A DNA stretch of 64,000 nt from Aphrocallistes beatrix (Eukaryota > Porifera > Hexactinellida > Sceptrulophora > Aphrocallistidae): positions 744,001 to 808,000 of the forward strand of contig OY725488.1 of NCBI GenBank assembly GCA_963281255.1. The letters run 5' to 3'. The notes below the pieces were generated by a model, which had not been told where the DNA came from, did no database searches, and was given only the letters and a program-made list of their open reading frames with translations. The position numbers and the translations under genes are program-made. This document shows positions 12,101 through 21,593 of the stretch, in pieces. Within the stretch, counting starts at the first letter, position 1. Every line of letters begins with the position of its first letter.

Positions 12101-15100
12101 GGACCTTTTGCTGAGTTAAATGGAACCACAAGTGAAGCTCTACCAAATTCTCCCAAGAATCTAACGGGTAGCTCGGGACAAACCACCATCACTCTCTCTT
12201 GGATGCCGATACCTACAGACCAACAGAACGGCCAGCTGCTTAACTATGAAATAAACCTCTACTCACTAACTCCGTTCATTAGCCACGAGCATGTCCTGAT
12301 CAATGTATCGGATACCAACACACAGCAGACTATAACGGGGCTAGAACAAGCTGTAGAATACATTCTGAAAGTAAGAGCTTATACTTCCATTGGTCCTGGT
12401 CCTTACTCTCTCGAAATCACAGTGACAACCCAACCATCCGAACCATCCAGTGCACCCACTAACCTACAAGCGTTAAGTTTAACTAGCACACAAATACAGG
12501 TCACATGGGACCCACCCTCTGCCATAGATCAGAATGGACCCATCACTCAATACCAGATCGTATTGTCACCATCCTCAACCACCTATGCCACCTCACAAAC
12601 TATTCACACCATCAATGCTCTCCATCCCTACACTCGCTACTCGGTTCAGGTCAGAGCGGAAAACAGTGTCGGAGCAGGGCCTTACACCTCCTCTGTCACA
12701 GTTACCACCAGACAAGCAATGCCATCAGCTCCACCCACACACCTCACACTCATATCTGTCACTCACAACTCTGCTAACGTCTCATGGAGAAGTCCGATGG
12801 ATGATTCACTCAACGGACCATTACAAGGTAACACTCTCAATGTCACCAATACTCTCACATCCACTTCCTTCATCGAGACAGCCACCACTTCTCACACTCT
12901 CCTCGATAGTCTAACTCCTAACACTCGTTACTCACTCATTGTAGCTGCAGTCAACAGTCAAGGAACAGGTCCATATACCTCGGAGCTCTTCTTCTCCACC
13001 CAACAATCCTCTCCAACACAACCACCTCACATCACACAGATCTCTGACGATTCACCTCACAGCATTAGCTTACAATGGAATGCAATTCTTGCACACTTCC
13101 AGAATGGACCCATCCTCTCCTACACAGTCAACATCTCAACAAGTGAGGACGACCTGCTTGTCTCTTCACAGACTGTGCTACACCCCACAACGACTGCTAC
13201 CTTCACCGACCTGCATCCCTATACTGAATACACACTAGCAGTGAGCGGAAACAATGCAGCAGGTACCAGTCCATCCGACTACAGAGCTCACACCACCGAG
13301 GAAGATAGTCCAACTGGAGCTCCCACTTCCCTGTCAGCTGTTCCATCCTCCACTTCAATCACTCTCTCATGGCAGCCTCCTAGCAGCGATTTACAGAATG
13401 GGATCATCATTGAGTATTCCATTCGGTTCCAATCTTCCAACTACGTTACCAACATGACAGAGTACGTGATCACGGGTCTGGAGGAGTTCACAATGTTCCA
13501 GTGGAGTGTAGCTGCTAGGACTAGTATCGGGATAGGACCTTACAGCGATACACAAACTGTGTCTACCCTTGCCAACCCTCCTTCTCAGCCACCTCAGAAT
13601 GTCACAGGCATGGCTCTGACTTACCAATCCATCTTTGTCAGTTGGGATCCCATTCCTCTATTACATCAGAACGGACTAATCCTGAATTGTATCGTTTATT
13701 ACCAGATGGAGGGCGAGAAAGATAATGAATTAAAACAAGAAGTCGACTCAAGAGAGATGAGTACAACGCTCTCGTCGTTAAAACCTTTCCAATCATATTC
13801 GATATATGTTGTGTGCGAGAACACGGAAGGCTCTAGCCCTGAGTCTTCAACTATTTCCGTGATGACACTAGAAGGTTCGCCATCTGCCGCTCCTACTGAT
13901 CTCTTCGTCACCTCAACTTCCTCTACTTCAGCTCGAGTCTCTTGGGTAAGGATTCCTCCCGACCAACAAAACGGCATTCTTGTATACTATGAAATCGTAT
14001 ATCAAGGTCAGACACTGAACACAGCTATACTAACATTCAGAGCATCTGCCAATCAAACTAGCGCTGTTTTGGTCGACTTGCATCCAGCCATCGAATATAG
14101 GGTGTATATCCGTGCATTCACGCAGGTAGGAAATGGTCCTGATTCACCAATATTCACGATAGAACTCCCCGAGTCAATTCCCAATGCTTCACCTACATTC
14201 ATAGACTCTACATCGCAACATGACTCCATTTTCCTGACTTGGTCCCCCGTTAATAATATTGATCAGAATGGCATAATTATTACTTATGAACTCCGCTATT
14301 CCCTCTACAATAGTAACAACTATGAAAATCTAACACACCGCAATGTCAGTGCATCAAGTTTTAACACAACATTCACAGACCTGCTGCCTAACACATATTT
14401 CGAGTTCGAGATTCGAGCTTTTACCAACGTAGGACCAGGTCCTTATTCATCAAAATATTTCATCTCCACTAAGTCTCATATCTGCACGGTGTGTGACAAT
14501 GGTTATTGCGTGCAAGATTTGAACGAGTATTCTTGTGAATGTAACCCCGGGTATACTGGAGAAACGTGTAGTGTTGACATTAATGATTGTATCAGCAATG
14601 AATGTGTACATGGGATTTGTAAGGATGGCATTAACCAATACACTTGTGAATGTAACAGTGGGTACAAGGGGCAACTTTGTGATATTTTGTCGAGCACCCC
14701 CACATGTTCACAGGAAGTTAGTTTGAAATTTGAATGGCCCGAAACAGCTTACGGTTCTAGTGCAGCTCTTCCTTGTTCAGATTTTGATGCAGATTTGCAT
14801 GGTGAAGCTACTCGTGCATGTGATTCGGTTGGAAGTTGGTCTCTCGTTGATTTGTCTCAATGTAAAAGGAAACTGTTTGATACTTTGGATGAATTCGATA
14901 TGGGTTCTGGAGTGGTTGATCTGACACCTGGTGAGATCATTGATTTTATTCAAAACAGGCTTTGCAATGGATCTTTTGGTCCACCATATACACCGGGAGA
15001 AATGGAGGTCCTGGTGAAATTGATCAATGGATTGATCTCCGATATAGAGAGGCAAGACAAGACGATTCGAGTTGAGTTAATTAAAAGAATGATGCCCGGA

Positions 15101-16453
15101 GTTTTGTGTGTTTTATCGAACGTACTTGATGCTGGGAGTTTGGAAATATTTTTACTCTCCAATGCAATGCAACAAGCCATTGCTCTCACTGACCTGATTG
15201 AGAGAATGGCTAAGCTAAATGCACAAAATTTTGACTTTACCTCTCCGCACCCTTTGCTCTATTATCATGAAAACCTTCAAATGTTTGTAGCCCCACTTAC
15301 TAACAAACATTCCGCTACTATTCCAGACTACGAACTTGCTGCTGCAAAAGATACAGGTCTTTATCCAGACAGTGTTTACATTCCTGAGAGCGAAGTATCT
15401 GCTTTGTTTTCAAAAGCTAATGGAGACACGCCGGTCATTACTCTAGTTTTCAGTCGGTACCTAGGACAGGCATTGGGTTCACCTTCCGCGTCAAGTTTCA
15501 GTACGAGAGTGATCACTGTACAAAGTAGCATAGAGAAACCACTTGATTTCACATCTCCCATCACTCTGACCTTCACTTTATTCCCAGTTGCTTTTTCACC
15601 CGTAAAATCTAACTGTGTGTATTGGGATGTTAATGCGGAGGATTGGAGCAGCTCAGGTTTAAATCTCGAATTGGAGCAATCTGATCATGTTAGCTGCTCC
15701 AGCGTCCACGCGACTAGCTTTGCAGTACTTTCTAGTAAATCTTCTGTGGTAGCTATAGCTAGCGCACAAAATAATTTGATTTTGGGAGTCGGAGCTGCAA
15801 CCAGTGTAGTTTTATTACTAATTTTTGCTATAGTATTCTGCTTCCTGATTATTTGTTTGTGTCGACTGCGCCAAAGTAGGAAAAAAGCAGCTATACGAGG
15901 ATATTCTCGGAGACAGTCACAAGACGGTGTCCTTAATGTTCAGAATTCGGTCCCAAATCCCTTGTATGGCCATGTTGATAATGCACTTGGTCTTTTTAAG
16001 CATCCTACTAAAGGAACCTACAGTTCATTAGATTTGGATAACAAAGACAAGGATTTTTACTACTCAAAATTAGATCCAGACCTTGACAAAGATGCTAAAA
16101 ATAAAGACACAAATACTCATCGAGACGAAAATGTTTATTCGACTATAAGTTCTGTGGCTTACGATGATAACGCTTACTCAGAAATTGTACCAGACCCTTC
16201 TCTCAACCCTTTTATAGATATATCCTTCGATAAACGTGAGAAAAACGAAACTATCTCAGGAATAAATCATCATCCATTTGATGTTGCGTCGATTCCCAAA
16301 ACTAGCGGAGACAAGGCTGGAATAGAAAATCCGATTTACAACTCCCAACCGATCCATGCTCATTCTTCCCAGCCCATGGAAGAATCGACCGAACCTTTAT
16401 GCTCCAGGATCTCAAGAGTAATGGAGTCCTCAGAAAATGATAGTTCATGTTAA
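9121..16453 (+). CDS. DSL-EGF-FN3-GAIN/GPS single-pass receptor (Delta-like/adhesion-GPCR chimera)
   Basis: Four coding exons are inferred: 9121-9168 (signal peptide MMHLIFKTIIVLGYLL), 9237-9536, 9688-10009 and 10092-16453, all with GT..AG junctions and a continuous frame, about 2343 residues. Exon 2 encodes an MNNL-like domain (FNTRGRDSAG, CDLYIFF, CDPVFDICLRFG). Exon 3 ends in a DSL domain (YKFYCDAHYYGSTCG, RDDTSGHYYC, CYTGYTGPNC), the Notch-binding module of Delta/Jagged. The last exon encodes about four calcium-binding EGFs (DINEC/DIDEC), 13 FN3 domains (10625-14480), two EGFs, an HRM-like domain (14700-14870), a GAIN-like region, a GPS (CVYW..CSSVHATSFAVL, 15610-15745), one membrane span (about 15772-15860) and a roughly 200-residue tail with NPLY, NPFID and NPIY motifs. 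The GAIN/GPS region is homologous to that of the convergent GPCR gene at 21594. It could act as a membrane-anchored Notch ligand with a GPS (inference). Confidence 0.9.
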
Positions 16454-16990
16454 TCCCTTTTTTTACTATCATTTTATATAAATGTACAAACACCCTACCC
16501 TGTATTATTTAGACTATAGTTATGATGTACACTGTAGGTGTGCATCTTTTTGATGAATTATCTTTTTACCTATTGACTTTTTGATGATGTGTCTTTTTAT
16601 TGATACATTGTATTGTTGTATGAACGTGAAGCATAACTATAGTAGAGTGTAACTAGTATGTGGTGGGAATGCAAGAAATAACAATTAAGAACTACGAAGA
16701 TCCTTTTAAAAAGGGAGGTGATGTTATTGAAATAGCCTAGATAACCGCAAGTAATCGCCACTTCTAGTGCATTTACCAATTGCAATACATAATCAGTGGT
16801 TAGCAAGTGAACCGCTAACTACTGACTATTTATTGCAATTGGAAACTGCCACTAGAAGTAGCGATAACGGTTCTCTAGGCCATTTCCGTAACCTATTTAT
16901 TGTATTTGGATTATGTATCTTGTGATGTTTTTATATGACTATGTTATGTACTCATTTGAAATCTAGATTCATTCAGTATATTTCACAGAT
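16454..16990. other. Intergenic interval with a hairpin element
   Basis: 3' flank of the DSL/FN3 gene and 5' flank of the tau-like gene. The only structure seen is the inverted repeat at 16723-16892. The tract TATATTTCACAG just before 16989 could be a splice acceptor, so the tau-like gene may have an upstream exon here. Confidence 0.5.
16723..16892. mobile_element. Short inverted repeat (MITE-like hairpin)
   Basis: Two arms of about 75-80 bp are imperfect reverse complements. The left arm contains CCAATTGCAATACATAATCAG and the right contains CTGACTATTTATTGCAATTGG. Outer ends are GTTATTGAAATAGCCTAG and CTAGGCCATTTCCGTAAC. The loop is about 10 bp near 16803-16812. It has no coding capacity, and no clear target-site duplication was found. 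Confidence 0.7.
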
Positions 16991-17896
16991 ATGCTAAATA
17001 ATATAATAAAGAATGAGAATACTGGCCAAATAAGCGTTGTCCGAACTGAAAAATCTCGAGCATCATTTTTACCACGACCAATACGTGCTGTGTACCCTGA
17101 ACACGATTTTTCTCTCCCTGATAAATCTTCATGTTACACCCCAACGCAAGAGGATACAAATTTTAAGAAGAAATCCAAATCTTTCTTTAACGATAGGGAG
17201 AGTAAAACAACTCGTCATCACATCCCAGGAACTTTGTTAGGAGGCAGAAGAGTGTTCCACTCATCAGTGGATGTCTCGCGCATAAGTTCCAGGATAGGAT
17301 CCTTCGACAACATCTCACACCAACCTCAAGATAATGACATCAAGATTTTTCATGAGAAGCCTACCTATACCCATGTTGGACCAACCATTGCCACACAAAG
17401 TAAGGCATTCACGTTAAAAACCAGTCCCGATGAGAAAGAGAAAGTCTTCCACCAAAAATTAGATTACTCCCATGTGACTCCACTTGTGCCTTACAGGGAC
17501 AACGAACTCCATTCTCCTGGAGGTGGCAATGTAAATATTCCCAATCAAAAGTTGAACTTTAGAGAGACAGCGAAGCCAAAAATTGAGGCTAGATCCAGCT
17601 ACCAAACCAAGTTATCTGAGATAAGTATTCCCATTCATAAGCTTAGGTTCAGAGATTCTGCGGCAACTAGGATTGACTCAAGAAGAAACCTTGGTTTGCA
17701 GGAAATACCTAAGAATACGCGGCATCTAATTGACCTCTTGACAGTAAGTCTGCCAGACCTACGGAAGGAGGTTGGCGAGCTTCAGGTTAGCAAATATCAC
17801 CCCGACCACTTAAACATCCCTTCCATTCCACCGTCCCAATTAGGTTGTGAAGAGACTGAAACTAATCCAGGAGAACCAAAAGATAACGAGTTATAA
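16991..17896 (+). CDS. Tau/MAP2/MAP4-like microtubule-binding protein
   Basis: A 301-residue, basic, low-hydrophobicity protein in one exon; an upstream exon is possible because an AG acceptor-like sequence precedes the ATG. Two stretches resemble the tubulin-binding repeats of tau-family MAPs. Residues about 92-112 read VDVSRISSRIGSFDNISHQP, like the SKxGSxxNIxHxP core. Residues about 153-203 contain the spacer SPGGGN followed by KLNFRETAKPKIEARS, like the [20 protein letters not shown] segment that ends the tau repeat domain. A further degenerate unit follows at about 213-231 (IPIHKLRFRDSAATRI). The N-terminal projection region is short. Tau-family proteins bind along microtubules and stabilise them. 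The two large receptors flank this gene, with no visible functional link. The call rests on motif recognition, and the repeats are divergent. Confidence 0.72.
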   Translation: MLNNIIKNENTGQISVVRTEKSRASFLPRPIRAVYPEHDFSLPDKSSCYTPTQEDTNFKKKSKSFFNDRESKTTRHHIPGTLLGGRRVFHSSVDVSRISSRIGSFDNISHQPQDNDIKIFHEKPTYTHVGPTIATQSKAFTLKTSPDEKEKVFHQKLDYSHVTPLVPYRDNELHSPGGGNVNIPNQKLNFRETAKPKIEARSSYQTKLSEISIPIHKLRFRDSAATRIDSRRNLGLQEIPKNTRHLIDLLTVSLPDLRKEVGELQVSKYHPDHLNIPSIPPSQLGCEETETNPGEPKDNEL

Positions 17897-19183
17897 CAGG
17901 ATATTCGACTTTATGATAATCTCAATTCGTTTAGTCTTATTTTATTCATTTCCCGCAAACATTTTATCTCGATTTTTAGTCGCTGAATTTGGTTATTTGG
18001 TACTACTAAATATATTTTACATTTTACAATCATTTTGAAAAATATTATTTTCAGTTTTTATCGATGAACATGACTAAGCAAGGAGGAAGTCGTGCGTGTA
18101 ACCTAACATACCAAATTCAGAATTTGTGATTCTTTTAGTTTAATAAATATCAGGTGCCATGATATTTATTTTCAAAATCTCTTTTCAGGTTTTGATTCAT
18201 CACTGGGTTTATAATTTTTCTTTATCTTGAGACCGCTAGAAATTGCTTCTGGATGCCAATCTGAGAAATAATATCTGGTCCGCAGGCTGGAAAATAATAA
18301 TATATTTGTATTCCAGAAGTTTGGTTGTATAACTTTACATTCCCAAAACATTATTGCCATTTTAGATTCTTAATATTTATCCCAATGTAGTAGATTCGAT
18401 TAGACATTAGTTACGAGCCAAGGATCAAACAATTCAATGGTTTAGGAAACACTAATAATATTTTGGTTTAATTATTGGCTACCGTTAACTAATACAACTT
18501 CAACAATGTTTTTGCATGTGCTATGCAATATCGCTTAATAAACGAATGTGATGATGGTATACATGGATATCCTTTTTTCACAGATTGTTTTGGAACTCTG
18601 TTCGATGAATTAGTCAAAGAAGAGTGTCCATATAAATTGCCCCTCAAAGATGTGCATAGGCATACCGTTCATCATTTAATTTTATTCCTAATCAAGCTAT
18701 AAATTTTTTTATTTTCCTTATTTATATCCAAAATATTTTTTCTGTACGTGTACTACTAAACAGGGTTTTGTGGACACATATCAGGTGGGGTGTCAAGTTC
18801 TCATATCCGAATCCCCAAGTCTTTAATGATTAAAACGTTTTTGTCAAGTTGTGTTTGATTTTCTCAGTAAAAAACGCCCACTCTCTCAAAGCTCCGATCT
18901 CGGGCGCTAAGTCTATTCCGTACATGCCAACCGTTTCGTTTTGGCGGGACGTCCCGCTTTTTTCACTCTTCTTTTGAGCTAATTTTCACGAGTGTCCCAT
19001 TTTTACATGAAATTTCCCCATTATATCCCGCTTCTTTTATTCCATGTATATTACTTTTCTATTGTGTCCCGTCATGTCCCGCGAAATTCAACGCTGCGTT
19101 CCGCTATTATCATGGCTATGGTCTATGCTAAGTCAAAATATTTCTAGATTAGTAAAGAAACTAGTTCAGTATCGATCAACAAA
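17897..19183. other. Gene-free interval upstream of the EFHC1-like gene
   Basis: No gene was recognised. The segment 18890-19100 is rich in GTCCCG/TCCCGC words (GGCGGGACGTCCCGC palindrome near 18952-18966; TGTCCCATTTT; TATCCCGCTTC; GTGTCCCGTC). It contains ACATGCCAACC, whose reverse complement lies in the hAT-like element at 35497-35868, so it is probably a decayed transposable element sitting next to the promoter. Confidence 0.5.
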
Positions 19184-20824
19184 ATGTCTCTTCCCTTCCT
19201 TCCTGGCAATACATTCACTGACCCCTGCAAGGATAAGTTCCATGTATCCCAATCCCTGGGATACAAGAACGGCTACCCGCTCACTAAGCTCTCAGCTATA
19301 GGAATTGGAGGCGAACCACACCCAGTTTCCAGTGCTGACCAGATGTCCGCAGCTGAGTTTGAAGAGATAGCCCAGATGAAACCAACGATCACTTACGGGG
19401 ATCCAGCGCCCGACCATCCTGTCCAATTTGTGCCAGCTCACGTCGCTTTTGACAAGAAGGTCCTCCAATTCAAAGCTTTCTTCAACCAAACAGTGCTTGA
19501 GTCAGCGGTGGAAGATTTTCGCGTGCGTTTTGTGAAGATATACTATTACCTGGAAGATGACAGCATCTCTGTGGTAGAGCCAGTTGTTGAGAATTCTGGC
19601 ATTCCGCAAGGCAAACTCATCAAGCGACAGAGACTACCTAAAGACGAACTAGGACAGATTTGGCACTGGAAAGACCTGAACTTAGGGATCGATGTCCATT
19701 TCTATGGAACAAGTTTCCACGTCTATGACTGTGATGATTACACTCGAAATTTCATGGAGAGTGAAGGCATGGACCTGAATCTGCCTGAGGGCTGTCCCGA
19801 CGACCCCTACACGCAGTGCCGAATGGCGGCACATTACTCCTATCAAACGCCAGCTGCCTTTGATAAGCTGAAACAGTTCTTGGATATGGACAGGAAGGTG
19901 CTGAGGTTCTTCTGTGTCTGGGATGATCGAGACAATATGTTCGGTGAGATGCGCAAGTTTGTCCTGCACTACTACCTTGTGGACGACAGCATTGAAGTGC
20001 TGGACATAAGACAGACGAATGACGGAAGAGACCCTTACCCTGTGTTTCTAAGGAGACAGCGTCTCCCGAAAGATCGGTCGGAGATATCTAAAGACTTCCC
20101 CGGAGTCGTTCTAGAACTGACTGACCACGAGGTGGCTGACTGGTACACGCCTGCCGACCTGAGGATTGGCAGGAGGGTGGATGTGCTGGGGAGGAGATTT
20201 CTACTCTACGACTGTGACAACTTCACCAAGGAATACTACCGCGTAATATACAATGTGCAGGATTTCACACCTCTGGATATAGACACCCCCCAATCCAGTC
20301 TAAGACAGCCGCAGTTGCCGCCTTACAACGGCTACGGTACAATCGAGGATTCGATACAGAACTGCCGCTCCCTCATCCCGCAGCCCCCTAAGAAGGACTT
20401 CATACGGATGCTCGAGAATGACGGGAAAGTCCTGCGATTCTCTGCCTCGATGGTTTCCAAGTTTCCAGAGGATAAAAACCGCAAATTTATCATTTCCTAC
20501 CGCCTATCCGACGACATGTTCACTATTTACGAGCCTCCTCAAAGAAATGCTGGTATAATCGCGGGGAAATTTCTTGAGCGGACCCGAATCAAGAAACCGG
20601 ATTGCGACCCCCAGAACCCGGAATTCTACGGACCTCAGAATCTCATTGTGGGTGAGACGATTCGGGTGTTTAGTCACAAATTCTTGATAGAAGACGCTGA
20701 CCATTACGTGCTCAAGTACATGGAGGAGCATAGTGAGGAGTTTCCTCCTGAGACAATTGAGGCTTTGAGGAAGAAACACGCGCCAGAAAATGCTCCTGAA
20801 GATGGCACTGCCTCAAACTCTTAA
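19184..20824 (+). CDS. EFHC1: EFHC1-like ciliary protein, three DM10 domains
   Basis: A single-exon protein of 546 residues. The N-terminus LPFLPGNTFTDPCKDKFHVS, the segment HVAFDKKVLQFKAFF, and VVENSGIPQGKLIKRQRLPK closely match EFHC1. Three DM10 domains lie at about 75-190, 225-345 and 400-510. The second ends in YDCDNFTKEYY and the third in IEDADHYVLKYMEEHS. EFHC1-type proteins are microtubule inner proteins of motile-cilium doublets, binding protofilaments of the A-tubule. Human EFHC1 has about 640 residues with an EF-hand region at the C-terminus. This protein stops about 30 residues after the third DM10 domain, so that region is absent. EFHC2 is an alternative, but the N-terminal signature favours EFHC1. 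Confidence 0.93.
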   Translation: MSLPFLPGNTFTDPCKDKFHVSQSLGYKNGYPLTKLSAIGIGGEPHPVSSADQMSAAEFEEIAQMKPTITYGDPAPDHPVQFVPAHVAFDKKVLQFKAFFNQTVLESAVEDFRVRFVKIYYYLEDDSISVVEPVVENSGIPQGKLIKRQRLPKDELGQIWHWKDLNLGIDVHFYGTSFHVYDCDDYTRNFMESEGMDLNLPEGCPDDPYTQCRMAAHYSYQTPAAFDKLKQFLDMDRKVLRFFCVWDDRDNMFGEMRKFVLHYYLVDDSIEVLDIRQTNDGRDPYPVFLRRQRLPKDRSEISKDFPGVVLELTDHEVADWYTPADLRIGRRVDVLGRRFLLYDCDNFTKEYYRVIYNVQDFTPLDIDTPQSSLRQPQLPPYNGYGTIEDSIQNCRSLIPQPPKKDFIRMLENDGKVLRFSASMVSKFPEDKNRKFIISYRLSDDMFTIYEPPQRNAGIIAGKFLERTRIKKPDCDPQNPEFYGPQNLIVGETIRVFSHKFLIEDADHYVLKYMEEHSEEFPPETIEALRKKHAPENAPEDGTASNS

Positions 20825-21593
20825 ATGTTAAGATGACGCGACTGTTAACTAGCTTATCTCCTAATATTTAACCCGTAACACTTGTATCTGAACTGTGACA
20901 CGTATTATCATTCTATTTATAGTCATATCCGAAGCTTGGTCTTATGATAGCATCGACTTACACTGTTGACACTTTATTGTTAATCCGGTTAGTGTGGCTG
21001 ATGCACAATAATGGTTTTAATGTGATTTAGATTTTACAGTTCAATCACTTGAGCCCTTTAGAGCTTGTCAGGTTTGTTTTTAATTAAGCGGCTTAATATG
21101 AGCACATCTTAAAGTGGCCCAGGGGTTTGTTTTTCTCGATTATCTGTTAAATCTGATTGTTGAGTAATAAGAGTTTAATAATTCTCTACTTTTTTATTGG
21201 GTTTATTGGTTCAAACCTAAAAGAATCCAAATTTTGTTGTTATGGTAATTCAATGATCGATGAATCATATCAAAGCTTTTAGTTAATTGAAACAAATTCA
21301 CCTTATTATCTAGACTACTTTTCGCACGATCCATCCTATCATTAGATTGGAAATTGTTTTTTTTCAGTTTAATTTTTTATCTCAAAAAGCAAACAACCAA
21401 CAACTATACAATGATAATACATAATAACATAAAAACTTAATTTTCTCCACACACAGTTTTCGATTAATATAAATTATAGAGCAAACAAACATTTAAGAAA
21501 TATACAGATATGTCCTAAACCCAGGCTAGACTAGGTTTGGCTATGGGGAAGGGGAGAGGAGAAAACAACTAAGTTAAGGGGTAGCTTAAGATA
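20825..21593. other. Convergent 3' flanks, no gene seen
   Basis: AT-rich interval between the EFHC1-like gene and the end of the minus-strand adhesion GPCR. It presumably contains both 3' UTRs. No RNA gene, repeat or open frame of note was recognised. Confidence 0.5.

Noticed and set aside
12505-12914. Overlapping 90- and 126-codon frames
   Set aside because: Alternative frames of the FN3 exon. Copies appear at the matching place in the other receptor only because the DNA is duplicated.
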